Assembly (NCBI GenBank): GCA_016938175.1
Contig: JAFGVE010000035.1
Coordinates: 1-64,000, forward strand
Direction of reading: 5' to 3'
From: Campylobacterales bacterium
GTDB lineage: Bacteria > Campylobacterota > Campylobacteria > Campylobacterales > Sulfurimonadaceae
DNA length: 64,000 nucleotides
Shown here: one piece after another, positions 1 through 8,160 of the stretch
Layout: every line of letters begins with the position of its first letter
How positions within the stretch are numbered: position 1 is the first letter of the stretch
Position numbers and translations under genes: made by a program
The notes under the pieces: generated by a model
Database searches by the model: none
What the model was told of the DNA's origin: nothing
The model's input: the letters and a program-made list of their open reading frames with translations, nothing else

Positions 1-304
1 GGAGTGTTATTCTGTTGGGAGGTTAATACTGTAAACTGTAAGTAAGCAATAAAAATCTTGCATTAGATGAAACTCTAAATCATCATTCGATAAAAGAAGT
101 ATAGCTGAATAAATATTTAATAGCAAGCTTATTCATAAACATTGCTAATACTGGTTTCCTTAAATTATTAATTTAATGATTTGATCTATAATTTAGACAT
201 TCTTTAACTCTATCATCTCTTGTTATTAAAATAGCTAAAGGTCACAACTCATATTTGTGTCAAAAAAATGTTCAAAAAGTAATAACTGCAAAGTTCCACA
301 AATT
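1..304. other. Window edge, no gene recognised
   Basis: This AT-rich stretch lies downstream of the RND pump gene, which ends at 305 on the minus strand. All six frames are broken by stops within short distances, and I see no convincing ribosome binding site followed by an open frame. It could hold the end of a gene starting outside the window, but no protein family is recognisable. I see no strong hairpin or tRNA-like structure. Confidence 0.5.
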
Positions 305-3300
305 TTAAGGAGTTTTATACCTCACATCTATTCCATTTACAAGTGCATATAGTGTTGGTAAAAATATAAGATTTAAGAGTGTTCCCCACACAAGTCCAAA
401 ACCGATGGAGATAGCAATAGGTTGGAGTATGACCGCTTGGCCCGTTGCGTAAAAGATAAGCGTAAAAAGTCCTAAAAATGTTGTTATGGAAGTAATGAGA
501 ATAGGACGGAGTCTCTGTTTTGCACGTGTAAAAAACTCCTCAGCTTTATGCGTTCCATGTAAAAAGTCCAGCATAATGATTCCATCATTTATAACAACTC
601 CAGCAAGTCCCAGTATACCGATGATAGACGGCATAGTAAGCGGCATTCCTAAAAGTTTGTGACCTAGGAGTGCTCCTAAAACAGAGAGAGGAATGACACT
701 CATAACCATAAGAACATACTTGATTTTTGAAAAAATGAGTAAAAGAGTCAAAAATATAAGAAAAACTGCCAGAAGCAGACTCTTTTTCATATCACTTTGT
801 AGCTGTTTATTTTTCTCCTTTTCACCCAGTAAATCCACTGCCACACCTTTCGCACTTATCTCACTGAGTGTAGGCTCTAAAATCTCTAAAACCTCTTCAG
901 CTGTAATCGCTCTTTTGTCCACGTTTGCATAAACTGTTTTGACTCTGTTTCCGTTGAGTTTATCTATCTTTTCATAATCTCTAATAGTCACAATATCTGC
1001 CACATCGGTCAGTTTAACATAGCGTCCATCCCCTAAAGAGAGATTAAAATTCATAAGAGTTCCTGTTTTATCCTTTGCCTCATCTTCTGTCTTTATCTCC
1101 ATAATCCCATACTTGTTAAACGTCGTGGATTGGCGACGCTCTAAGAAGTAGTCACTTAAGAGTTTTGAGATAGATGCCTCACTCAATCCTAAACGCTCTC
1201 CATAAGAGTTGATTTTTATTTTATACTCATATTTTCCATACTTGATGTTATCGCTAAAATTTGCAATTCCTTCAATGTTTGCCAGAGCATTCTCTAACTT
1301 TTTAATAGACTCTTCAAGTAGTGCATCTTCATTTCCAGAGAGATTTACTTGAATATCGCTACGGATGAGTCCAGGCTTGTCTTCCATGACACCAAGTTCT
1401 ACAAACTCGTACTTTTTACGAAAAGTTTCTACTATCTCCTGTGCTCGTGGAGAGAGTTCAAAAGTCTGTTTTTCACGTATTTTCTCGGGATTGTTAAAAT
1501 CAAAACTAAAGTTTAAGAGAGGATTGAGATACTCGTTTATAAAATTTGTCTCTTTTCTGTCATACAATTCTAAAGTAATGTAAAAAACATTATTGTTAAA
1601 CTCTGTTTCACCTGAAAGTGAACGTCTGTAGCCACTTGTTGAAGAGCTTGATTTTAGAGAGAATTCCTCTGCATGTTTCATGAGCTCTGCTTCTATCTCT
1701 TTTGTGATTGTAAAGGTCTCTTCTATAGGCGTGTTTATGTCTAGTTTTCCTGAAATATAAAGGTTATTTCCGTCAAAGTTTGGAAAAAACTGAAACTTCA
1801 TAGACTTGGCTGTAATAACTGTGAGTATAGGTATAAGAATTAAAAACGTAATGAGAAAAAGCTTTTTATACTCTATGTGAAAAGTCAGTATGCGTTCATA
1901 TACATTTTGTAGAGGTACCCAGTCTACAAGGTTATGACTTTTTGTTAAGAACTCTCTTGCGTGAAGTGGAAGAAAGAAAAAACTCTCTATAAGAGAGCCA
2001 AGCAGTATCATGACAACTACTATTGGTACCAAAATTAAAAAGAGTGCTATCTCTCCTTGCATTAAAAACATCGGTAAAAAAGCTGCTGCAGTTGTCAAAG
2101 TCGCAAGAGTCACAGGGAGTATCATCTCCTGAACACCGAGTATAGAAGCCTCTTTCACTTCCATCCCGTTGTCTATATGACGTTGAATGTTTTCACTCAC
2201 GACTATCGCATCATCTACAACAATTCCTATGACTATAAGCGCTCCTAAAAGCGAGACAATATTTATAGAGTAGCCCATATAGTAAATAAAAAGCAGTCCT
2301 ATAATGAATGAAAAAGGAATACCTAAAACAACTATAAACGCAATACGCAGATTTATAAGTACATAGAGTGAGAAAAAGACTAAAAGAAGTCCAAACATCA
2401 GGTTTGAAATAACAGTGTTTAAACGGTCCTCTATAGGTTTTGAACTATCTTGGTAGAAATCAAATATAACATCTTTATACTTTGGCTCAAGCTTCTTGGC
2501 ATATGCTCGCAACTCTTTTGAGAGTTCCATTGAACTCCCCTCTTCTCCTTTGAGTATCACAAGTGTCAAAGTAGTGTTATTGTTAAATGATGAGAGTGTA
2601 TCTGTTTGTGGGTAGCTTATGGAAACGGCAGCAATATCTCCTAAACGTATATATTTTCCATCCACATGTAAAATGCTCTCTTGCCAATCCTTAACATCCG
2701 TTTTTCCATTTACTGTTGAAACGTAAGCAAAATTACCTCTTTCTTCAATGTCACCTATCGGAAATATATAGGAGAGATTTGAGATAGCAGATACTACACT
2801 TCCAGGATTGAGTCCATACGCTACTATTGCCTCAGAGTTAATTTTTATAGAGAGCTCTTGGTTAGAGTCCCCGCGTATACTCACTTCAGCAATATTTTTT
2901 ATTTTTGAGATTTTGTTTTTTATCTCTTTTGCGACCTCTGTTAGCTCTCCACGTGTAAGAACTTTTGAAGATACAGAGAGTTTAATAAGTGCTCTACTTC
3001 TATCTAAAATTACCGCTGTAGGTTCATTCATATCAGACGGAAGGTACTGTTTTGAAAGCGAAATAGCATCTTTTACATTATTTAAAACACTAATTTTGTT
3101 TGCACTCTCATTGAGAGTAAGAAGCATGGAGAAGTAACCCGGTGCGATTGTTGTCTCACTCTTGTCAATCCCGCTTATGTTGCTAATGGCATCCTCTAGC
3201 TCACGAACAGCCATCTTATCCATATTGTCCGCACTTGCTCCAACGTAAGCACCTTTGATATTTATCTTGTCAAGCTCGGTTGTTGGAAACAGCTCTTTTG

Positions 3301-3400
3301 GGATGTTTATATAAGCATTAATACCCATATAAAGAAGAAAAAAAAGCATGGCGTAGTTAAGGCGTGCATTGTTTATAAAATAGTGTATAAGTTTTATCAT
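305..3400 (-). CDS. RND-family efflux transporter (AcrB/HAE1-like inner-membrane pump)
   Basis: Predicted proton-driven inner-membrane exporter of the RND superfamily, about 1031 residues, the usual length. I chose the ATG at 3400 (MIKLIHYF) because it starts right at the first membrane segment; a 15-residue in-frame upstream extension to 3445 has no family support. Two repeats of membrane segments and large periplasmic loops are visible, and TM4 carries the typical VDDAIVVSENI motif with paired aspartates. No periplasmic adaptor (MFP) or TolC-like gene adjoins it here; the downstream neighbour would lie outside the window. It is divergent from the DUF445 gene at 3488. The substrate is unknown. 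The RND assignment is secure; drug, metal or lipid specificity cannot be read from sequence. Confidence 0.9.
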   Translation of the reverse strand: MIKLIHYFINNARLNYAMLFFLLYMGINAYINIPKELFPTTELDKINIKGAYVGASADNMDKMAVRELEDAISNISGIDKSETTIAPGYFSMLLTLNESANKISVLNNVKDAISLSKQYLPSDMNEPTAVILDRSRALIKLSVSSKVLTRGELTEVAKEIKNKISKIKNIAEVSIRGDSNQELSIKINSEAIVAYGLNPGSVVSAISNLSYIFPIGDIEERGNFAYVSTVNGKTDVKDWQESILHVDGKYIRLGDIAAVSISYPQTDTLSSFNNNTTLTLVILKGEEGSSMELSKELRAYAKKLEPKYKDVIFDFYQDSSKPIEDRLNTVISNLMFGLLLVFFSLYVLINLRIAFIVVLGIPFSFIIGLLFIYYMGYSINIVSLLGALIVIGIVVDDAIVVSENIQRHIDNGMEVKEASILGVQEMILPVTLATLTTAAAFLPMFLMQGEIALFLILVPIVVVMILLGSLIESFFFLPLHAREFLTKSHNLVDWVPLQNVYERILTFHIEYKKLFLITFLILIPILTVITAKSMKFQFFPNFDGNNLYISGKLDINTPIEETFTITKEIEAELMKHAEEFSLKSSSSTSGYRRSLSGETEFNNNVFYITLELYDRKETNFINEYLNPLLNFSFDFNNPEKIREKQTFELSPRAQEIVETFRKKYEFVELGVMEDKPGLIRSDIQVNLSGNEDALLEESIKKLENALANIEGIANFSDNIKYGKYEYKIKINSYGERLGLSEASISKLLSDYFLERRQSTTFNKYGIMEIKTEDEAKDKTGTLMNFNLSLGDGRYVKLTDVADIVTIRDYEKIDKLNGNRVKTVYANVDKRAITAEEVLEILEPTLSEISAKGVAVDLLGEKEKNKQLQSDMKKSLLLAVFLIFLTLLLIFSKIKYVLMVMSVIPLSVLGALLGHKLLGMPLTMPSIIGILGLAGVVINDGIIMLDFLHGTHKAEEFFTRAKQRLRPILITSITTFLGLFTLIFYATGQAVILQPIAISIGFGLVWGTLLNLIFLPTLYALVNGIDVRYKTP

Positions 3401-3435
3401 GAAAAGAAGCTCGAAATGGATTAAATTTTTTTTAT

Positions 3436-3441
3436 TATAAT
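3436..3441 (+). promoter_or_regulatory. Probable -10 box for the DUF445 gene
   Basis: A perfect TATAAT follows a T-rich run, with about 46 bp to the ATG at 3488. A ribosome binding site TAGGAG sits at 3471-3476. The box lies in the divergent region between the RND gene and the DUF445 gene. Confidence 0.5.
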
Positions 3442-3487
3442 ACATTTTTCATATACAATTCAGAGCATTTTAGGAGATATTTTCAAG

Positions 3488-4189
3488 ATGAGCAAATCAC
3501 TAATAACAAACTTTTTAGCCATACTTTTCATTGGAGCTTCTTTTGTCGTGCAAGAAGCAAGGGAACTATTTTTATATACAGGACTCTTTGCCCTCTCAGG
3601 AGCACTTACAAATCAACTAGCTATTCATATGCTTTTTGAAAAAGTTCCTCTTTTATATGGTTCAGGAGTTATACCACTACGTTTTGAAGCCTTTAAAGCC
3701 TCCATTAAAAACCTGATGATGCAAGAGTTTTTTACTCAACAACAACTTGATACTTTCTTTGCAAAAGAGGAACAGAAGATAGACCTCACACCTATTATAA
3801 AGACAACTGACTTCTCTCCTGCTTTTGATGCCCTCTCAAAAACTGTCATGGAGTCCTCTTTTGGAGGGATGCTCGGAATGTTTGGAGGTGAGAGAGCACT
3901 AGAGGGTCTTAAAGAGCCATTTTCAAACAAAATGCGAAGTGCCGTAAAAACAATAGTCGCTTCAGAGAGCTTCAACCAAACCCTTCAAGAGCATCTGCAA
4001 AAATCTTCACTCAGTGAAGATATGCTTAGCTCCATTGAGTCCGTCATAGATGCAAGACTAAATGAACTCACACCTGAACTTGTAAAAGAGATGGTACAAA
4101 AAATCATAAAAGAGCACTTAGAGTGGCTTATTGTATGGGGTGGTGTTTTTGGTGGAGCAATTGGACTAGCAAGTTCTTTTATACTTTAA
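3488..4189 (+). CDS. DUF445 family membrane protein
   Basis: A 233-residue protein with a hydrophobic N-terminal segment (about residues 5-50) including the motif GALTNQLAIHMLFEKVP, a soluble middle rich in charged helices, and a C-terminal membrane segment (about 212-232). This matches DUF445 (YheB-type) proteins, whose biochemical role is unknown. It has its own promoter-like TATAAT and a good Shine-Dalgarno sequence. It converges on the AraC-type gene with a two-base gap. Function is not inferred beyond a membrane-associated conserved protein. Confidence 0.8.
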   Translation: MSKSLITNFLAILFIGASFVVQEARELFLYTGLFALSGALTNQLAIHMLFEKVPLLYGSGVIPLRFEAFKASIKNLMMQEFFTQQQLDTFFAKEEQKIDLTPIIKTTDFSPAFDALSKTVMESSFGGMLGMFGGERALEGLKEPFSNKMRSAVKTIVASESFNQTLQEHLQKSSLSEDMLSSIESVIDARLNELTPELVKEMVQKIIKEHLEWLIVWGGVFGGAIGLASSFIL

Positions 4190-4191
4190 TA

Positions 4192-5085
4192 CTAAAGTCT
4201 TGTTGAGCTATTTATCCTATACTCTTTTGGACTTTGACCTGTATGCTTTTTAAAAAAACGTGAAAACTGTGCGGAATCACTAAAGTTCAAATATGATGCA
4301 ATTCCGTAAATATTCATAGAAGAATATACTAAAAGATACTGCGCTTCTTTAATGATACGCTTATGAATAAAATCAAGACTGTTTTTCCCTAACGTCCCTT
4401 TAATAGTCTCACCAAGATGTTTAGCACTTATTTGCAACACTTGGGCATAAGAAGCGGTACTTTTCATCGTAAGAAAATTCTCTTCTACCAAATTCAAAAA
4501 TTGACCTGAAATCAAATCAGCCTTTGTGTATGTTTTCGTTTCAACACGCTTCACCTTCTCACGATACAAAAGAATCATTATCTGAGTAAGTAGTGTTTTT
4601 GCATACTCTAAATAGTTGATGTTTTTATTTTTAAACTCTACATCTATCTCCTCATAAAGCTCTTTTACCTTTGTCAATAGTGTTGCATTTAAATCAATAG
4701 GCGTAAAGTGTTTATTGTGGAACTCCATAATCTCTCTTAAATCAACAAGTGATTTGTTAAACAAAATAACATAGTATTCAGACTCAGCAGTGTCTTCAAA
4801 AGAGTGAAGTGTTCTAGGTGGAAGCAGTTGCAGTGAATTTGCTTTAATGGTGTATGTAAATTGATTAATATTTCGAGTTGAAAGACCACTAATGCAAAAA
4901 ACCAAGGTGTAAAAGTCACAACGTACTGGACTCCCCCTATGTCTCTTTTTACTATTTTGTAAAATCACAATATCTTGGGCTTGAAACCTGTTTGATAAAA
5001 CATCCATACCAAATTTTGGCTGTTCGATGTAAAGATGGTTGTAGTTATTTATAGCTTGTTCGATGTTTAAAAGTTTTAAATTCAC
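4192..5085 (-). CDS. AraC-family transcriptional regulator
   Basis: A 297-residue DNA-binding regulator. The N-terminal half looks like a cupin-type sensing domain (about residues 40-150, with PPRTLHSF typical of AraC cupins). The last ~100 residues form the double helix-turn-helix, ending in the signature FSDSAQFSRFFKKHTGQSP followed by KEYR. It is divergent from the DoxX-like gene at 5249 across a 163-bp shared promoter region, so the DoxX gene is its most likely local target; that link is inferred from position only. The effector is unknown. Confidence 0.88.
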   Translation of the reverse strand: MNLKLLNIEQAINNYNHLYIEQPKFGMDVLSNRFQAQDIVILQNSKKRHRGSPVRCDFYTLVFCISGLSTRNINQFTYTIKANSLQLLPPRTLHSFEDTAESEYYVILFNKSLVDLREIMEFHNKHFTPIDLNATLLTKVKELYEEIDVEFKNKNINYLEYAKTLLTQIMILLYREKVKRVETKTYTKADLISGQFLNLVEENFLTMKSTASYAQVLQISAKHLGETIKGTLGKNSLDFIHKRIIKEAQYLLVYSSMNIYGIASYLNFSDSAQFSRFFKKHTGQSPKEYRINSSTRL

Positions 5086-5192
5086 AATAATTTTTTATCC
5101 AAAAACCCGTATTATTTTAATTTCTGTTTTTATAAATTCTCTTATTTTATAATAAATTCCGAAAAATTGACAATAAAAGAGTAGTTTTACTA

Positions 5193-5222
5193 TTGAACTG
5201 ACTATTAAGAGAAAGTTATAAT
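5193..5222 (+). promoter_or_regulatory. Sigma-70-like promoter of the DoxX-like gene
   Basis: TTGAAC at 5193-5198 and TATAAT at 5217-5222 are separated by 18 bp. The ATG at 5249 lies 26 bp further on, behind an AAGGA ribosome binding site. The divergent AraC-type gene begins at 5085, so this region is a plausible operator zone. Confidence 0.6.
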
Positions 5223-5248
5223 ACTTCAAATCATAAAAAGGATTAGAT

Positions 5249-5626
5249 ATGAAAGAAAAAATTACTTTTGGTTTACAAGTACTTGTGGGTATTTTATTAC
5301 TAGTTTTTGGTTTTAATATGTTCTTTAACTTCCTTCCAATGCAACCTGGTACTGAGCAAATCGGAGCATTTATGGGAGCTTTATTTCAAACAGGATATTT
5401 ACTGCCACTTGTTGGAGTTATTTATATTGTTGTAGGGGTATCATACATTGCAAACAAGTTCGTTGCATTTACATCACTGCTACTTATTCCAGTAATGCTC
5501 AATGCATTTTTAGCGCACCTGTTTCTTGATATGGCAGGCATATTACCATCGGCATTTATTTTATTTGTGATTGGACTGGTGATGTGTAAACATCGTTCAA
5601 AATACGAATCTGTTTTTACAAACTAG
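5249..5626 (+). CDS. DoxX-like small membrane protein
   Basis: A 125-residue protein with four predicted transmembrane helices, in the pattern of DoxX/DoxD-like small membrane proteins. It starts at ATG after a clear AAGGA ribosome binding site. It stands alone between the divergent AraC regulator and the convergent ferredoxin gene, with a hairpin directly after the stop. No catalytic residues can be named. Control by the neighbouring AraC protein is plausible from the divergent layout. The fold assignment is moderate and the function unknown. Confidence 0.65.
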   Translation: MKEKITFGLQVLVGILLLVFGFNMFFNFLPMQPGTEQIGAFMGALFQTGYLLPLVGVIYIVVGVSYIANKFVAFTSLLLIPVMLNAFLAHLFLDMAGILPSAFILFVIGLVMCKHRSKYESVFTN

Positions 5627-5639
5627 TTTCATTATATAC

Positions 5640-5657
5640 AGAGCGCAAAAGCGCTCT
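5640..5657. terminator. Bidirectional hairpin between convergent genes
   Basis: AGAGCGC and GCGCTCT form a perfect 7-bp stem around an AAAA loop, flanked by complementary TATATA-like sequence. It sits in the 48-bp gap between the DoxX-like gene and the ferredoxin gene, which converge here. There is no long T-run, so terminator function is inferred from position and symmetry. Confidence 0.6.
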
Positions 5658-5674
5658 TATATATAAGAGAACTA

Positions 5675-6028
5675 CTACTCTACAACCGCTTCCACGTCTC
5701 CTGCGGTTCTGTCATCCATAGAAATTTCTTCTCTATGAGGTTGGTTATTTGAGGCATCATCACCTAACTTATACCTATCATTTCCCGTAAAATGTGAACG
5801 ATTTTCATCATCAAACGGTAAGTCCCAAACAATACACCCTTCCGTAGGACATGCTGCTTGACACGCAGGAGTTGGGTTGTCACCTATACACTCTGTACAG
5901 GTTGCCGGATTCACATAGTAGTAGTCTTCACCCGTCGGGTTATCATCTGCATCTACTATAGAACTAGTTGGACACTCATCTAAACAAGCATCACATGAAA
6001 TACATAAATCTGTAATACGAACTGACAT
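5675..6028 (-). CDS. 2[4Fe-4S] ferredoxin (YfhL/Alvin type)
   Basis: A 117-residue low-potential electron carrier. The first cluster ligands are C9, C12, C15 and C19. The second set is C44-x2-C47-x8-C56-x3-C60 with an extra C65; the eight-residue insertion is the hallmark of the Allochromatium/YfhL ferredoxins. The C-terminus is an acidic tail of about 50 residues. The start follows a good AAGGAG site. It lies 58 bp downstream of the Crp/Fnr-family gene on the same strand. The redox partner is not evident; pyruvate or 2-oxoglutarate oxidoreductases are usual partners in this group. Confidence 0.9.
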   Translation of the reverse strand: MSVRITDLCISCDACLDECPTSSIVDADDNPTGEDYYYVNPATCTECIGDNPTPACQAACPTEGCIVWDLPFDDENRSHFTGNDRYKLGDDASNNQPHREEISMDDRTAGDVEAVVE

Positions 6029-6086
6029 TTTATCTCCTTTGTAGTTATATACAAAAGCATCTTAGCTATATTTGGTTAACTTATTA

Positions 6087-6773
6087 TTAAATGTTTAGCT
6101 TATCGAGAAGTTTTTGGAAGTTTTTAATACGAATATTTTTTCGTGAAAGTTCTATAACACCGTCTTGTTTGAGTTTTTGCAGACTTCTATTAAGGACTTT
6201 TCGTACAGTTCCTATCATAGAAGCCAAATCTTCATGCTTGAGATTGTCTATAGTTTTAAGAACAGGTTTGTTGTCTTTAATGTATGTAAACTTTGTAAAA
6301 AGTTGTAACAGCCTTTGATACACATCATAAAATGAAAGACTCAGAGCTAGATTTTCCATACTTCGTAACTTTTCGGCTAAATAAGCATAAAAATAGTGTC
6401 TAAAACCACTGTCTTTGAGTATCATCTCACGTATGTCTTCCATAGGAACGGCTATAAGTTCCGCATCCTCTAAAACTTCAGAAATATACTCATTTTCACT
6501 TCCATCTAAAAGAGAGAGTACATCAAACATATCACTACGACCTAAGAGATACAGTGTCTGCTCTTTTGCACTATTTAACTCTATCTGATATATCTTTATT
6601 TTTCCGTTCATTACAAAGTAGAAGTTATTTCGTGTGTCTAAAGTATTAAGAGGATCGTCTCCCTTTTTTAAAAAAAGTTTCTTACTATGTTGGGAGACGA
6701 GAGGAGATTTTTGAATCTCACTGAGTATAAGTTGCTGGTTTGTAGGTTGCTCAACCAAGGTCGTACTATTCAT
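6087..6773 (-). CDS. Crp/Fnr-family transcriptional regulator
   Basis: A 228-residue regulator with an N-terminal cyclic-nucleotide-binding-type beta barrel (about residues 20-140) and a C-terminal winged helix-turn-helix (about 160-220, motif EDLASMIGTVRKVLNRSLQKL). There is no N-terminal cysteine cluster, so it is not a canonical oxygen-sensing Fnr, and the phosphate-binding arginine-serine signature of Crp is not obvious. It resembles the redox or nitrosative-stress Crp/Fnr subgroups common in Campylobacterota. It lies between the Hsp20 pair and the ferredoxin; either could be a target, but this is only positional inference. Confidence 0.85.
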   Translation of the reverse strand: MNSTTLVEQPTNQQLILSEIQKSPLVSQHSKKLFLKKGDDPLNTLDTRNNFYFVMNGKIKIYQIELNSAKEQTLYLLGRSDMFDVLSLLDGSENEYISEVLEDAELIAVPMEDIREMILKDSGFRHYFYAYLAEKLRSMENLALSLSFYDVYQRLLQLFTKFTYIKDNKPVLKTIDNLKHEDLASMIGTVRKVLNRSLQKLKQDGVIELSRKNIRIKNFQKLLDKLNI

Positions 6774-6800
6774 ACTGTAATAGTACTATAAATTGTTTAA

Positions 6801-7226
6801 TTACTTAATTTTAATGCTCTTTGGCTGTGCCTTTTTAGTCTTTTGAAGAGTAAGTGTTAACCTTCCATCAACAAGTTTTGCATCAACTTTTTCTGTATCT
6901 ATATTTTCAGGAAGTGTATAACGTCTCTCAAATTTTCCAAAAGCACTTTCACAGATATAGTAATTCTCACGGCTGAGCTCGTTTTTATAATGTCTGAGTG
7001 CCGTAACACTTAAAACGCCATCTTCTATTTTTACGTCTACGTCCTCTTTTTTTACACCTGGCAAATCAACTTCAAGATGAAAACTGCTATCAGCTCGTTT
7101 CGCTAAATTTGAAAAAGGGAGATGTGATGCAAGATTGTCGTAAGCATCAGCTAGCTTACTGCTCACAACCTCAACGCCTTTGCTAATGTCTGAACCTATC
7201 TCTTTTGCACTTTTAACAATATCCAT
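6801..7226 (-). CDS. Hsp20/alpha-crystallin small heat-shock protein (second copy)
   Basis: A 141-residue ATP-independent holdase chaperone. The alpha-crystallin domain (about residues 45-140) shows FHLEVDLPGVKKEDVDVKIE and the GRLTLTL segment that corresponds to the G-x-L core. The very C-terminus (PKSIKIK) carries an I-x-I anchoring motif. It lies 10 bp downstream of a second Hsp20 gene with the same domain and length, so the pair is co-transcribed and may form hetero-oligomers. The divergent N-terminal arm (VKSAKEIGSDISKGVE) suggests different client or assembly preferences. Confidence 0.9.
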   Translation of the reverse strand: MDIVKSAKEIGSDISKGVEVVSSKLADAYDNLASHLPFSNLAKRADSSFHLEVDLPGVKKEDVDVKIEDGVLSVTALRHYKNELSRENYYICESAFGKFERRYTLPENIDTEKVDAKLVDGRLTLTLQKTKKAQPKSIKIK

Positions 7227-7236
7227 CTGAACCTCC

Positions 7237-7662
7237 TTATTTAATTTCTATTTTTTTCACTTTATCAACGAGTGCACTTTGTAGTTTTGGAATGATGACT
7301 TCAAGAACGCCATCTTGTGATTCTGCATGTATCTGTTCAATATCTGCTTCTTCAGGTAGAGTAAATGAACGTGAAAATTTACCAAATCTACTTTCAACCT
7401 TATAGTAGTTCTCCTCTTTGACTTCTTCCTTATAAGCTCTCTCACCAGAGATAATGAGTTTTCCATCCTCAACACTTACAGAGATGTCCTCTTTTTTTAC
7501 ACCCGGTAAATCAACTTCAATATGATATGCTGACTCTCCCTCACGGCTATTAATGCTTGGAGTAAAGTCACTACTCACAGATACTTGATGCTTCTGCTGC
7601 AAATCATCTAAGAGTGAGTTTAAAAAGTAATATGTATTTGGATTGTATCTAGTTGTTAACAT
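7237..7662 (-). CDS. Hsp20/alpha-crystallin small heat-shock protein (first copy)
   Basis: A 141-residue small heat-shock protein, first gene of a tandem pair. The alpha-crystallin domain spans about residues 45-140, with HIEVDLPGVKKEDISVSVED and the GVLEVIIP core. The C-terminal VKKIEIK provides an I-x-I motif. A strong AAGGAG site precedes the ATG. No CIRCE (HrcA) operator is visible in the 100 bp upstream, so stress control, if any, must use another site. The palindrome at 7726-7741 lies upstream and is more likely the end of the preceding operon. Confidence 0.92.
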   Translation of the reverse strand: MLTTRYNPNTYYFLNSLLDDLQQKHQVSVSSDFTPSINSREGESAYHIEVDLPGVKKEDISVSVEDGKLIISGERAYKEEVKEENYYKVESRFGKFSRSFTLPEEADIEQIHAESQDGVLEVIIPKLQSALVDKVKKIEIK

Positions 7663-7725
7663 AATGAACTCCTTTGAGTTTTATTTTTTTACACTGGCAG
7701 TATAAAAAATCTCAAAAGAAAGTTC

Positions 7726-7741
7726 TGCCACCTAGGTAGCA
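7726..7741 (-). terminator. Hairpin after the guanidine operon
   Basis: On the minus strand TGCTAC-CUAG-GUGGCA can form a 6-bp stem with one U-G pair, followed by GAACUUUCUUUU. It lies 27 bp after the last gene of the guanidine operon and upstream of the Hsp20 pair. It is a plausible weak intrinsic terminator. The same near-palindrome could instead be an operator for the Hsp20 promoter. Confidence 0.4.
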
Positions 7742-7767
7742 TTAGAAGAAAAAAAATAGAAGAAAAT

Positions 7768-8160
7768 TTATTTACTCTCTAAAAAAGCCCTCCAGCCACT
7801 AAAAGCACTAATCTCCTCTGCCTCTTTGAGGTAATCACTCTCACATAAAAATCCATAAACAACACTCCCATCTTCAAGTATAACTGAGCCTATGCAGAGT
7901 GGAGAGGCTATCTGCACCATAAAAGCCCCAAAGTTTTCTAAAGGCATACTCCAGACTTCTAACTCTAAATCTATATCACAACTCATATCCCTTACCATTC
8001 CCGGACGTGGAGGAACTTTGTCAGGTACCTCAAAAAGTCTATACCCCTTAGCTGTTTTTGTAGCCTTTACAAAAGTTGCATCCAACTCGACTAGTTGATA
8101 ATTAAGAGGTAAACCGCTCATGTGAGCACCACATACCGCTACTTCTATCTGGTTACTCAT
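7768..8160 (-). CDS. Allophanate hydrolase C-terminal domain protein (stand-alone)
   Basis: A 130-residue protein matching the C-terminal domain normally fused to allophanate hydrolase (AtzF/DUR1). It opens with EVAVCGAHMSGLPLNYQL, the family's V-x-G-A-H-x-S-G-x-P-L-N signature, and continues with the P-x-x-PGMVR segment and a GSVVYGFLCE strand. In characterised allophanate hydrolases this domain is reported to complete turnover of the N-carboxycarbamate released by the amidase domain. Here it is a separate gene whose ATG overlaps the stop of the amidase gene by one base (TAATG), implying translational coupling and probably a complex that replaces the usual fusion. It is the last gene of the guanidine operon. 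Confidence 0.85.
   Translation of the reverse strand: MSNQIEVAVCGAHMSGLPLNYQLVELDATFVKATKTAKGYRLFEVPDKVPPRPGMVRDMSCDIDLELEVWSMPLENFGAFMVQIASPLCIGSVILEDGSVVYGFLCESDYLKEAEEISAFSGWRAFLESK

Noticed and set aside
2808..3137. Long plus-strand open frame inside the RND gene
   Set aside because: It is a codon-bias shadow opposite a well-conserved RND domain, with no ribosome binding site or family match.
7663..7767. CIRCE/HrcA operator for the Hsp20 genes
   Set aside because: No TTAGCACTC-N9-GAGTGCTAA match; the only palindrome is short and close to the preceding operon's end.
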